A DNA stretch of 64,000 bases from Flexivirga alba (GTDB lineage: Bacteria > Actinomycetota > Actinomycetes > Actinomycetales > Dermatophilaceae): the NCBI RefSeq assembly GCF_042661025.1, contig NZ_JBHSWH010000001.1:1302001-1366000 (forward strand), in the 5' to 3' direction. Below are positions 18,399-26,717 of the stretch, in pieces; the first letter of the stretch is position 1, and each line of letters begins with the position of its first letter. Under the pieces are notes generated by a model. It saw nothing but the letters and a program-made list of their open reading frames with translations, was not told where the DNA came from and made no database searches. The position numbers and the translations under genes were made by a program.

Positions 18399-18999
18399 AT
18401 GCTTGGCGGTTCAAAGGTGCTCGCCGGTTTGGCTGCTGCGGCTTTCATGATTGGAGCAGAAGCTCCAATGGCCCACGCCGACGCATGGGGCACCAATGCA
18501 ACTAGCACCGGCCCACATCCGCGGATCGACTCATAATTGGTGTTGGGGATCAGGATTCTCAACGGCCTCACGAGATAACGCAACCAATGCAATGAATTAC
18601 TCGCTCGGTGGTCCGACTGATGCCATCGTCGAGTACAAGCCGTCATGTGTCTACTCCGGCTCGTACGAGACTGACGTTGTGTGGTTCTCTGGAAACTTGT
18701 CTGTTGGGGTGCGCGGTCGGACCTACTGCAACGATATCGACAACCCTCCACAATGCGATCAGGCGTACGTAACGCTCGACGAGGCCGAGATTAACGTCGG
18801 TTCAAACGATGAGATCGACACTACCTTCACCGCTTGTCACGAATTGGGGCATACGGTTGGCCTCACACATGGCTCGGGCGGTGGCAACGGAACCACCGAC
18901 GACTGCATGGCGAATGCCTACGGGTCCTCGCCCAGCACAGACATTCGGTACCAGCGTTATTCGACCCACCACAAGGGGCACATCAATGCGTGGTTTTAA
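18399..18999 (+). pseudogene. Secreted metzincin-type zinc metalloprotease (frameshifted)
   Basis: ATG 18399 follows GGAGGGG. The first ~45 residues are a signal peptide (MLGGSKVLAGLAAAAFMIG, cut near AHA-DAW). Near 18510-18530 the reading must move by +1 to continue as GSTHNWCWGSGF. The rest carries the metzincin zinc motif HELGHTVGLTH, preceded by a Cys (TACHELGH). About 200 residues in all, small for the group; four or more cysteines suggest disulfides in a secreted protein. Sequence is visibly more A/T-rich than the neighbours, which hints at acquired DNA. Unlike the other breaks in the window this shift is +1, so real decay is possible. Confidence 0.72.
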
Positions 19000-19684
19000 A
19001 GCGAGTCGACGTTCGGTCGCGGCTGGGATCGTGGGGATCGCGGCTGCGGGAGTGTTATCCGCGTGCGGAGCCAAAAATGAATCGCGGTCCGTGGCCAGCT
19101 CTGAGCCGACTGTAGCCCAACCTGCTTCCTTCGTTCCTTTCCTCCGTTCAATTGGCGAAGGAAACCAATACCAAATTCACCAGTCTCCCACGGAGCTCAG
19201 CACTGAAGCGGACCTCACCGTTCTGGGCACGATTCGCTCCGTCGGCGACGGCCGTGTCTTCGGTCATGGCGCGACGCGCGATGATGAGCCCGTCAATCTG
19301 AACTTGACCTACGCCGTCCATGTCGACCGCGTACTGGCGGGAGATGCATCGTTGGTTCGCGACGGTTTTGTATACGTCGAACTCCCGCGGTCCAAGTACC
19401 AAACCATCGAGGCCGCGGACCGCGCGCTGCCGGTGAACCAGAGGGTTGTCCTCTTCCTGGGTGACTACAGTGAGGACATGGGCTGGCCGCTCACGGCTCC
19501 GTCGCCCGTCGTACCAGAGGGTGCACCTACGCTCGCGCCATACACCGAAGGCTTCTTGGTCGAGGACCAGACTTCCAAGAGTTTGATCGGCGGACTGGAG
19601 TCGCTCGACCAACTGCCGTCAGCCTGGAGCGAGCACGACGGCTCGCTGGCGCAATTCGTGTCTGCAAACTTTGTCGTGAAGTAG
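18986..19684 (+). CDS. Putative lipoprotein paired with metzincin
   Basis: Start ATG 18986 overlaps the metzincin end by 14 bases and has AAGGGG upstream, so it is translationally coupled. The N-terminus is basic, then hydrophobic, ending in the lipobox LSAC (Cys ~27). The mature part (~205 residues) has a beta-rich pattern (VNLNLTYAVHVDRVLAG, QRVVLFLGDYSEDMGW) and no recognised family. A cell-surface partner, inhibitor or substrate-binding protein for the protease is possible from position alone. Confidence 0.7.
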   Translation: MRGFKASRRSVAAGIVGIAAAGVLSACGAKNESRSVASSEPTVAQPASFVPFLRSIGEGNQYQIHQSPTELSTEADLTVLGTIRSVGDGRVFGHGATRDDEPVNLNLTYAVHVDRVLAGDASLVRDGFVYVELPRSKYQTIEAADRALPVNQRVVLFLGDYSEDMGWPLTAPSPVVPEGAPTLAPYTEGFLVEDQTSKSLIGGLESLDQLPSAWSEHDGSLAQFVSANFVVK

Positions 19685-19746
19685 CGCGCCACAGCCCGGG
19701 CCTGAGGAGGACCCACGATTGCCCGCAGTCTGCCACCATCGACGTC

Positions 19747-20604
19747 ATGACGGATGACGGGCAGTGGCGGGTACGGAAGGTGACGGCGCCGGCCGACGCG
19801 CAACAAGCGGCGAGCGACTTGATCGCTGCGAATCCCGTTGCCTATTCGGTCTTTTCGACGGTTACCGACTCGCTGATCCGCGAGCCGAGCAGGTATGTCG
19901 AACCCCTTTGGTTCGTCATCTCTGAGGGTGACGGTCCTCCCGTGCTTGTGGCGATGCAGACTCCGCCACACCCGTTGCACGTGCCGACGTCGGTACCGGG
20001 TGCGGTGGCCGCGCTCGCCGAACACCTCGTCGCGGCCGGCGTGGACCTGACCGGTGTCAACGGGCCTGAGGAGGCCGCGCTGAAGTTCGCGGACCACTAC
20101 TTGGCTGCGGCGGGCAAGCAGATCACTGGCCGCGAAGGCATGGGTGTCTACGACCTGCCGGTCCCGGCCGCCTTGCCCTGGCCAGTGGCCGGTGAACACC
20201 GCACTGCGGACGAGTCGCACTTGTCGCTGGTGTCTTCTTGGGTCAAAGCATTCATGTACGAGATCGGCAACCCTACGATCGATGCCGAGGCCACGGCACG
20301 ACGGCAGATCACCGCCGGCAACGTCAGCCTGTGGGTGGTCGATGGCCGACCCGTCGCGATGTGTTGGGCGAGTGCGCCATTCGGTGGTGTCGTGCGCGTG
20401 TCGGGCGTGTTCACGCCACGCGCCGAGCGCGGCCAGGGCTACGCGAGCGCGATCGTGGCGGCGGCCAGTCAGCGACAGCAGGCCCAGGGGAATGTCTGCA
20501 TGCTCTACACCGAGCTGGTCAATCCGACCTCCAACAAGATCTACCGGGCGCTCGGTTACCGCCACCTCGGGAACGACCTGCGCTTGAAGTTCTCGGCACG
20601 CTGA
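19747..20604 (+). CDS. GNAT-family N-acetyltransferase
   Basis: 285 residues. The C-terminal half contains the acetyl-CoA loop signature (VFTPRAERGQGYASAIV), followed by CMLYTELVNPTSNKIYRALGY, a typical end of GNAT domains. The N-terminal half is a degenerate GNAT-like domain. Acceptor substrate unknown. Transcribed alone; followed by a large palindromic repeat facing the next gene. Confidence 0.87.
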   Translation: MTDDGQWRVRKVTAPADAQQAASDLIAANPVAYSVFSTVTDSLIREPSRYVEPLWFVISEGDGPPVLVAMQTPPHPLHVPTSVPGAVAALAEHLVAAGVDLTGVNGPEEAALKFADHYLAAAGKQITGREGMGVYDLPVPAALPWPVAGEHRTADESHLSLVSSWVKAFMYEIGNPTIDAEATARRQITAGNVSLWVVDGRPVAMCWASAPFGGVVRVSGVFTPRAERGQGYASAIVAAASQRQQAQGNVCMLYTELVNPTSNKIYRALGYRHLGNDLRLKFSAR

Positions 20605-20611
20605 CCGAGCT

Positions 20612-20699
20612 GACCTCGAGACGCCAGTTCGTCCCTCACTGGCTCCTCGGCCACCTCTTAGACGGTGGCCGAGGAGCGAGGTACGAGCGTCTCGAGGTC
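20612..20699. repeat. Nested palindromic repeat, family A
   Basis: Outer arms GACCTCGAGACGC (20612-20624) and its complement (20687-20699) enclose a second pair, GGCTCCTCGGCCACC (20641-20655) and its complement (20664-20677). It lies between two convergent genes and could end transcription both ways. The same core (GGTGGCCGAGGAGC and CGTCTCGAGGTC) recurs at 25087-25262 and inside cydDC at 31989-32097. Confidence 0.75.
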
Positions 20700-20713
20700 C
20701 CGCGAAGCGGCAG

Positions 20714-21757
20714 CTATCGGTCGAAAACGCCTGCAGCGGCACACTTCTCGAGCACGAAGCCCAAGGGGACGGCGTGCTTGGTGTGTCCGTTGAAGCCCTC
20801 GGTGGTTGTCGCCAGGAAGAGTGAATCCAGCACCGCTTCGGCGACGGCTTCCTGCACGGCGAAGAAGACCGGATTGAGGTGCGCGTCGGGTATGCCGCGG
20901 CGCTCGCCGCCGTCGAAGGCGATCGCGTAGTCGCCGCTGCCCTGCGCGAAGTCTGAGCCGACCCGCGCCATACCGAAGACCGCACGGGTCGCGACTCGGG
21001 TCAATTGCCGCGAGTCGAGACCGGCGTCCACCGCGACGATCAACATGCATGAATTTCCCTGGGGAGCCAGGCTTTCCGCTGCGTCACTCAGCGCCTCGTC
21101 CGGAGTGATCGGCACGCCGCGCACGGTGAGTACGCCGGAGAAGTTGGTCTGTGTGAGCACGCCGACCGTGCAGGAGCCGTGCTCGCTGAGGTCCACGACG
21201 CGCGAGGCGCTGCCGATGCCGCCCTTGAAGCCCAACGCGACAGTGCCGGTGCCAGCGCCGACACATCCTTGCTCAACCGGCGCAGTGCTCGCGGTCCGGA
21301 GTGCTTGCAAAACGTGTGCCTCAGTGATGGGCCGACTGCGTATGTCGGACAGATACCCGTCGTTCGTCTCTCCAACGACCGGGTTGAGCGACTCGACACC
21401 TTCGTTGCCCGGTTTGTCGAGCACGTAGGAGACCAGGGCGTCCGCGGCGCGGAAGGCCGACAGCGTCCCGGTCAGCACGATGGGTGTTTCGATTTCGCCC
21501 AGCTCGACCAATTGCGTTGCCCCAACCAGCTTTCCGTATCCGTTGCCGACGAAGAGGCCAGCCGGCATACGACCGCCGGGGACATCCACCGCAACGGGCA
21601 CGATCGCGGTCACCCCGGTGTGCAGTCGGGTGCCTTCGTGGATCGTCACCTGCCCGACGCGGACACCGGGAACGTCGACGATCGTGTTGGTCGGACCGGG
21701 TGTGCCGGTGCCCGGCGCCAGTCCGAGCGCGCGAGCCCGAGCGCCGTCGTGGGACAT
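20714..21757 (-). CDS. P1-family (S58, DmpA-like) aminopeptidase
   Basis: About 347 residues from ATG 21757 (GTG at 21766 is an alternative). DmpA-type N-terminal-nucleophile hydrolases cut themselves before a Ser; the matching stretch is APQGNSCMLIVAVDAGL, with cleavage expected between Asn and Ser. Glycine-rich family segments GLFVGNGYGKLVG and VGAGTGTVALGFKGG are present. It releases N-terminal residues, often D- or beta-amino acids, from short peptides. A second, more divergent member of the clan is at 40520-41393. Confidence 0.88.
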   Translation of the reverse strand: MSHDGARARALGLAPGTGTPGPTNTIVDVPGVRVGQVTIHEGTRLHTGVTAIVPVAVDVPGGRMPAGLFVGNGYGKLVGATQLVELGEIETPIVLTGTLSAFRAADALVSYVLDKPGNEGVESLNPVVGETNDGYLSDIRSRPITEAHVLQALRTASTAPVEQGCVGAGTGTVALGFKGGIGSASRVVDLSEHGSCTVGVLTQTNFSGVLTVRGVPITPDEALSDAAESLAPQGNSCMLIVAVDAGLDSRQLTRVATRAVFGMARVGSDFAQGSGDYAIAFDGGERRGIPDAHLNPVFFAVQEAVAEAVLDSLFLATTTEGFNGHTKHAVPLGFVLEKCAAAGVFDR

Positions 21758-21770
21758 GGGTTCCACCCTA

Positions 21771-21857
21771 GATTGAGAGGCATACGCATGTCATGACAGG
21801 CGTATCGATTCGGACGTATTCGCTACGCCTGTCAATGCGGTGGTGCGCCTCTCAATC
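21771..21857. repeat. Nested 87-base inverted repeat in a divergent intergenic region
   Basis: Outer arms GATTGAGAGGC (21771-21781) and its exact complement (21847-21857); inner arms TGACAGGCGTA (21794-21804) and its exact complement (21824-21834). It sits between the P1 peptidase and the prenyltransferase, which point away from each other, so it is not a simple terminator of either. It may be a mobile palindromic element or a structured RNA/operator. Confidence 0.7.
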
Positions 21858-21909
21858 ACGTGCGAGCGACAATGGTTGCGACCTCCCCTCGCGCAAAGGA
21901 CTTCATCGG

Positions 21910-22617
21910 ATGTCTACGAGTGCTCGCATCAGCAGTGCGCTGCCCACACATGTCGGCGTGATCATGGACGGCAATCGTCGCTGGGCGAAGGCGGCGGGTC
22001 TGGTGGGTGCCAGCGCCGGGCATCGCGCCGGCGCGGACCATCTCGCGGATCTGTTGCGCTGGTTGGAGGCTCGCGCCATACGACACGCGAGCGTGTATGT
22101 GTTGTCGGCGGACAACATTCGCAAGCGGGACAGCGACGAGGTCGGCTACCTCTTTGAGCTCCTTGAGACGTTGGTGCCGACCAGGGTTCGCGAGTCGGGT
22201 GAGTGGCAACTGCACATCGCGGGAGACCTCGACCTGCTGCCCGCGACCTGCGCCGCTGCCCTGACTGCCGCGATCCGCGAGACGGCCGGGCGCCGCAGTC
22301 ATCTGACGCTTGCGATTGGCTATGACCCGAAACGAGACGTCCTGAACGCCGTGCGAGGACTGCTGGTTGCCGGTGCAGAGCTTGAGGGCACCGATCTCGT
22401 TGCGGCCATTGATGATCGGTTGCCCGGCGGCCCGATCAAGGACATCGATCTAGTGATCCGCACCAGTGGAGAGCGGCGAATCTCAGGGTTCTTCCCGTGG
22501 CAGAGCGAGCACGCGGAGATCGTCTTCAGCGACAAGATGTGGCCGGCGTTCGACGAGTCCGACCTCGACGCGGCCCTGGTCGAATACGGACGGCGTCGGG
22601 CGCGGACTGCGAGCTGA
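21910..22617 (+). CDS. Cis-prenyltransferase (undecaprenyl diphosphate synthase family), short variant
   Basis: ATG 21910 follows AAAGGA; the frame is open further upstream but crosses the inverted repeat. 235 residues. The family start motif is intact (HVGVIMDGNRRWAK) and the C-terminal motif is RTSGERRISGFFPWQ with WPAF. The usual FSTENW region is LSADNI here, marking a divergent actinobacterial subgroup rather than the housekeeping enzyme. It should condense isopentenyl diphosphate onto an allylic diphosphate; chain length is unknown. A P450 follows after 95 bases. Confidence 0.85.
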   Translation: MSTSARISSALPTHVGVIMDGNRRWAKAAGLVGASAGHRAGADHLADLLRWLEARAIRHASVYVLSADNIRKRDSDEVGYLFELLETLVPTRVRESGEWQLHIAGDLDLLPATCAAALTAAIRETAGRRSHLTLAIGYDPKRDVLNAVRGLLVAGAELEGTDLVAAIDDRLPGGPIKDIDLVIRTSGERRISGFFPWQSEHAEIVFSDKMWPAFDESDLDAALVEYGRRRARTAS

Positions 22618-22712
22618 GACCGCCGAGTTTTCGTGTGCAACGGGTGGCGCCGAAGCAATTTCGCGCCTACTGTGAAGTGGATCACTACACCTGTTGTAAA
22701 CGCGGAGGCGTG

Positions 22713-24059
22713 ATGAACACGGCAGACCATTTGAAGCGCGGCGTACGCTGGAGCCTCGGTCACGGGCTGCCCGGCGGCCTGATGCGGATGGCCGCGCGCA
22801 AGGGCGACTTCCAAGGTCGTATGACGACCGAGGCCGGACGGGTCAGCACTCAGGAACTGTTGCCGCTGATCGAAGAGATCCGGGCCGCGGGCACGATGGC
22901 TAAATGGCGTCTCGGGCATATCACGGTCGACCACGAGGCAGTGCGAGAAACGTTGAGCAGCAACGACGTTCACGCCGGCTTCGTCTTCGAGGAAGGGACG
23001 ATGCTCGGTCGGGTCGGACGCTGGGCCAAGCGTGACGGCCTCAACCCGGTTGAGGCTCCGTCGCTGCTTGCGGTCGAGCCGCCCGATCACACCCGCTACC
23101 GCAAGCTGGTGACCCGCGTCTTCACCGCGCGTGCCGTGGAGAAGCTTCGGGTGCGCACCGAGGAGATTGCCGGGGAGCTGCTGGCCGCCATACCGGCTGA
23201 CCGTCCGGTCGACCTGGTCGAGTCCTACTGCGCGAAGCTGCCGGTCGAGGTGATCTCGGAGATTCTCGGCGTGCCGGAGAAGGACCGCGGGCTGGTCCTC
23301 AGGCTAGGCGGCGGCGCGGCGCCCAGCCTGGACATGGGTCTCGGCTGGCGCGACTTCCGCGACGTCGAGGACTCGCTCGACGAGTTCGATGCCTGGCTCG
23401 GCGAGCATCTCGGCTACCTGCGCAAACATCCCGGTGACGACCTGTTCAGTCAGCTGGTGCGCGCCAGCGACGACGGCGAGCAGCTGACCGAACGCGAGCT
23501 GAAGGCGACGGCGGGTCTGGTGCTTGCCGCCGGGTTCGAGACCACGGTCAACCTGCTGGGCAACGGGATTCGGCTGCTCCACGAGCACCCGGACCAGTTG
23601 CAAATGTTGCGGGACGAGCCGGCCGGATGGGCCAACGCGGTCGAGGAGGTCCTGCGCTACGACCCGCCGGTCCTGTTGACCGGACGACAGGTCAGCCACG
23701 AAACCGAGATCGTCGGACACCCCCTCAAGGAGGCGGAGCTGGTCATCACCGTCCTCGCGGGTGCGAACCGTGACCCCAAGGTGTTCGATGAACCGAACCG
23801 CTTCGACATACAGCGGGCGAATGCTCGTGACCATCTGTCGTTCTCGGCCGGCCGGCATTATTGCCTCGGCTCGGCGCTCGCCCGGATGGAGGGCGAGGTC
23901 GGATTGCGTGCGTTCTACGACCGTTTCGGCGTGGTCGAACTGCTCCCGGGAGCCGAACGCCGCCAGACGCGCATCCTGCGCGGCTGGGAGAACCTCCCGG
24001 CGAAGCTGACGGTGAGTGACCGCAGCGAGCTGCCGGAGGTCGTCCGCACGGCGTCCTGA
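22713..24059 (+). CDS. Cytochrome P450
   Basis: ATG 22713 with GGAGG 4 bases before it; 448 residues. Visible: I-helix oxygen site LAAGFETTVN, K-helix ExxR in EEVLRYDPPV, and the heme-cysteine loop FSAGRHYCLGSALAR. A bacterial soluble class I type needing ferredoxin and reductase, none of which is encoded nearby. Lies 95 bases after the cis-prenyltransferase and 22 bases before an aldo-keto reductase, so all three may be one operon acting on an isoprenoid (inference). Confidence 0.93.
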   Translation: MNTADHLKRGVRWSLGHGLPGGLMRMAARKGDFQGRMTTEAGRVSTQELLPLIEEIRAAGTMAKWRLGHITVDHEAVRETLSSNDVHAGFVFEEGTMLGRVGRWAKRDGLNPVEAPSLLAVEPPDHTRYRKLVTRVFTARAVEKLRVRTEEIAGELLAAIPADRPVDLVESYCAKLPVEVISEILGVPEKDRGLVLRLGGGAAPSLDMGLGWRDFRDVEDSLDEFDAWLGEHLGYLRKHPGDDLFSQLVRASDDGEQLTERELKATAGLVLAAGFETTVNLLGNGIRLLHEHPDQLQMLRDEPAGWANAVEEVLRYDPPVLLTGRQVSHETEIVGHPLKEAELVITVLAGANRDPKVFDEPNRFDIQRANARDHLSFSAGRHYCLGSALARMEGEVGLRAFYDRFGVVELLPGAERRQTRILRGWENLPAKLTVSDRSELPEVVRTAS

Positions 24060-24081
24060 CCCCGGCCGTACGGTGGGGGAC

Positions 24082-25086
24082 ATGGACTTTCGCTACCTCG
24101 GCAACTCAGGTTTGAAGATCTCCGAGATCACTTACGGCAACTGGCTGACCCACGGATCGCAGGTCGAGAACGACGCGGCGATCGCGTGCGTGCGCGCGGC
24201 GCTCGATGCCGGCATCACCACCTTCGACACCGCTGATGTTTATGCCAACACCGCCGCTGAGACCGTGCTTGGCGAGGCGCTCAAGGGCCAGCGCCGTGAG
24301 AGCCTGGAGATCTTCACCAAGGTCTACTGGCCGACCGGCCCGCAGGGGCACAACGACACCGGCCTGTCGCGCAAGCACATCACCGAGTCGATCAACGGAT
24401 CGCTGCAGCGACTCGGCACTGACCACGTCGACCTCTACCAGGCGCACCGCTACGACTACGAGACGCCCTTGGAAGAGACCATGCAGGCGTTCGCGGACCT
24501 CGTCCGCCAGGGCAAGGTGCTGTATGTCGGGGTCAGCGAGTGGACCGCGGAGCAGTTGCGCGCCGGTCATGCTTTGGCGAAAGAGCTTGGTTTCCAACTG
24601 ATTTCGAACCAGCCGCAGTATTCGATGCTGTGGCGTGTCATCGAGGATCAGGTCGTGCCGGCCTCGAAGGAGCTGGGCATCTCGCAGATCGTCTGGTCTC
24701 CCGTGGCGCAAGGCATCCTGACGGGCAAGTACAAGCCGGGCGAGCAGCCGCCTGCCGGCAGTCGCGCCACCGATGAGAAGGGCGGCGCGGACATGATCTC
24801 GCACTTCCTGAATGACGAAACCCTCACGGGCGTGCAGAAACTCGCGCCGATCGCGGCGGACCTCGGGCTGACGATGGCGCAGCTCGCCGTGGCGTGGGTG
24901 CTGCAGAACGACAACGTCGCCAGCGCGCTCATCGGTGCTTCCCGTCCCGAGCAGGTCACCGAGAACGTCAAGGCGTCTGGTGTGAAGCTCGAAGCTGACG
25001 TGCTGGCCAAGATCGACGACGCGCTGGGCAGCCTGGCGCAGCGTGACCCGTCACTGACGAAGTCGCCCGAGGCCCGGGTCGCGTAA
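24082..25086 (+). CDS. Aldo-keto reductase
   Basis: 334 residues, TIM-barrel AKR close to the potassium-channel beta-subunit group (AKR6/YghZ type). The catalytic tetrad is recognisable: Asp in FDTADVYANTAAE, Tyr in the same loop, Lys in EIFTKVYW, His in YQAHRYD. NADPH motif ALIGASRPEQVTENV. Substrate unknown. Ends just before repeat-rich DNA. Confidence 0.92.
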   Translation: MDFRYLGNSGLKISEITYGNWLTHGSQVENDAAIACVRAALDAGITTFDTADVYANTAAETVLGEALKGQRRESLEIFTKVYWPTGPQGHNDTGLSRKHITESINGSLQRLGTDHVDLYQAHRYDYETPLEETMQAFADLVRQGKVLYVGVSEWTAEQLRAGHALAKELGFQLISNQPQYSMLWRVIEDQVVPASKELGISQIVWSPVAQGILTGKYKPGEQPPAGSRATDEKGGADMISHFLNDETLTGVQKLAPIAADLGLTMAQLAVAWVLQNDNVASALIGASRPEQVTENVKASGVKLEADVLAKIDDALGSLAQRDPSLTKSPEARVA

Positions 25087-25262
25087 GAGGTGGCCGAGGA
25101 GTTCGTGAGGCGCAAGAGGTGGCCGAGGAGTTCGTGAGCTTCGTCCTGAGGAGCCTCGCGAGGAACGAGCGGGCGTCACGAAGGGGAACGAGCGAACGTC
25201 TCGAGGTCATCCTCCCGTGCGGGGACCTCGAGACGCTCGTTCCTCGCTCCTCGGCCGCCTCT
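25087..25262. repeat. Repeat cluster, family A (tandem and inverted copies)
   Basis: Contains two direct copies of a ~25-base unit (AGAGGTGGCCGAGGAGTTCG and onward, near 25084 and 25110) and an inverted pair CGTCTCGAGGTC / GACCTCGAGACG near 25196-25243, ending in CTCCTCGGCCGCCTC. Same cores as at 20612-20699. It separates the convergent aldo-keto reductase and pirin genes and probably also stops transcription. Confidence 0.75.
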
Positions 25263-26205
25263 AGGGGCGGGGTTTGCGGGGCTTCAGTCGCACGGGCGGC
25301 AACTCGGGAGCTGGGATGCGGTCGATCGGGCCGTCATACCCCTCGACGTGACCGAATCGCCCTGAGTCCGCTTGCCATTCGTCGCGTGCGGCGACGATCT
25401 CCTCGTGAGTGCGGGCGACGAAATTCCACCACATGACGATGTCCTCATCCAGCGGCGTACCGCCGATGAGTATGACGCGCGCCGGCACGTCGCCGGACAT
25501 GAAGCGGATGAGTTCGCGGCCCTGATCGACCAGCCCCAGCTCGGCATGCTGCAGGACGAGCGCTTCCTCCTCCATCGCGTCGCCTGGGGCGATCGTCAGG
25601 TCACCGTCGTCGAGCAAGACGGCATGCTCAAAGGTCGGGTCGACCCGGATGTCGACAGCGGTGCCGGGTGCGAGCTCGATCTGCGCGGCAACCAACGGGC
25701 TGTAGGTGCGAACCGGTGACGAGGCGCCTTCCAGCTCACCCACGAAGACTCGGGCGGTGGCTTCGCCGGACATCACCGGCAAGTGCGTGATCGGTGTGGA
25801 GAAGTGGTCGAAACCGTTGGTGCCATTGCGGTTTGCCTCCGGCTGCGCGACCCACAACTGCACGCCGCGCAGGTCCGCGGAGCGGGACACCTCGGAATGG
25901 CTGATGCCGTTGCCGGCGGTCATCAAGTTGACTTCTCCGGGGCGAACCAACTGCACGTTGCCCGCGCTGTCACGGTGCTCGACCTCGCCGTCGAAGAGCC
26001 AGGTCACCGTCTGCAGGCCGCAGTGCGGGTGCGGCGCGACATCCATCGGCGTGGTGGACGGCCCGAAGTGGTCGGCGAAGCACCAGGCGCCGACGAGCGT
26101 GCGGTCGCGGTGCGGAATCGTGCGCCGGACCAGCATGGCCCGCAGGCCGCCGAGCGGCACTTCGCGAGGCTCCAGGCGCTGCAAGGTCGTCATCCGAGAC
26201 ACCAT
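25261..26205 (-). CDS. Pirin-family bicupin protein (first copy)
   Basis: 314 residues; ATG 26193 is an alternative start. N-terminal pirin cupin has the metal-site histidines in APHPHCGLQTVTW and the motif EVNLMTAGNGISHSE. Pirins are iron-binding bicupins, some with quercetinase-like activity or redox sensing. Transcribed away from the marR-like gene across a shared palindrome, which argues for repression by that MarR protein. Confidence 0.92.
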   Translation of the reverse strand: MVSRMTTLQRLEPREVPLGGLRAMLVRRTIPHRDRTLVGAWCFADHFGPSTTPMDVAPHPHCGLQTVTWLFDGEVEHRDSAGNVQLVRPGEVNLMTAGNGISHSEVSRSADLRGVQLWVAQPEANRNGTNGFDHFSTPITHLPVMSGEATARVFVGELEGASSPVRTYSPLVAAQIELAPGTAVDIRVDPTFEHAVLLDDGDLTIAPGDAMEEEALVLQHAELGLVDQGRELIRFMSGDVPARVILIGGTPLDEDIVMWWNFVARTHEEIVAARDEWQADSGRFGHVEGYDGPIDRIPAPELPPVRLKPRKPRP

Positions 26206-26211
26206 AACCGC

Positions 26212-26230
26212 TCAAATTTGAAGTTAGGCT
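26212..26230. promoter_or_regulatory. MarR operator, divergent pirin/marR promoter
   Basis: TCAAATTTGA (26212-26221) is a perfect palindrome followed by AGTTAGGCTGGAGCTG. Nearly the same block stands before the second pirin at 26691, with TCAAATCTGA then AGTAAGTTGGACCTG. Position between start codons suggests it controls pirin 1 and the regulator itself. Confidence 0.65.
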
Positions 26231-26236
26231 GGAGCT

Positions 26237-26689
26237 GTGGCCGCAACTTCCCGCGTGCGCATGTGGCGCTCCTACTTCGAGTCGAGCGTCCTGCTGCAAC
26301 AGGCACTCGACGACAGGTTCCGAGCGACCTCGGACCTGACATTATTCGAGTACAACCTGCTACTGCTGCTCAGCGAGGCGCCCGATGGCCGGTTGCGGAT
26401 GGGTGACCTCGCCCACGCGATGGTCTTCTCCAGTAGTCGGCTGAGCTATCAGATCGGCGTGCTGGAGAAGCGTGGCCTCGTATGCCGGGAGCGCGACGCG
26501 GGCGACGCGCGCGTCATACATGCGTGCCTGACCGATGCCGGTCGGGACGCGTTCGACAGCTCCAGTCGCTCACACCTGACGGCGGTGCGCGAACTCTTCC
26601 TGGATGACCTGAGTGCAGAAGACGTTGTCACCCTCGACGCTGTCTTCGGCCGACTGAAAGCGCGCCTGCGCGAACCAACCCTGGAATAA
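26237..26689 (+). CDS. MarR-family transcriptional regulator
   Basis: 150 residues, GTG start after GGAG. Winged helix visible: RLRMGDLAHAMVFSSSRLSY (recognition helix) then LEKRGLVCRERDAGDARV (wing), flanked by dimerisation helices. Lies between two pirin genes with the same operator before each, so it most likely represses both and itself. The inducer is unknown; two cysteines are not in a clear redox-sensor position. Confidence 0.92.
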   Translation: MAATSRVRMWRSYFESSVLLQQALDDRFRATSDLTLFEYNLLLLLSEAPDGRLRMGDLAHAMVFSSSRLSYQIGVLEKRGLVCRERDAGDARVIHACLTDAGRDAFDSSSRSHLTAVRELFLDDLSAEDVVTLDAVFGRLKARLREPTLE

Positions 26690-26690
26690 T

Positions 26691-26715
26691 TCAAATCTGA
26701 AGTAAGTTGGACCTG
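26691..26715. promoter_or_regulatory. MarR operator before second pirin
   Basis: TCAAATCTGA (26691-26700) followed by a stretch that matches the 26212 site over about 25 bases with few changes. It starts right after the marR stop codon, so the second pirin has its own regulated promoter. Confidence 0.6.
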
Positions 26716-26717
26716 AC

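Noticed and set aside
25084..25262. CRISPR array
   Set aside because: The repeats are not evenly spaced, are inverted as well as direct, and match a dispersed palindrome family; no cas gene is present.
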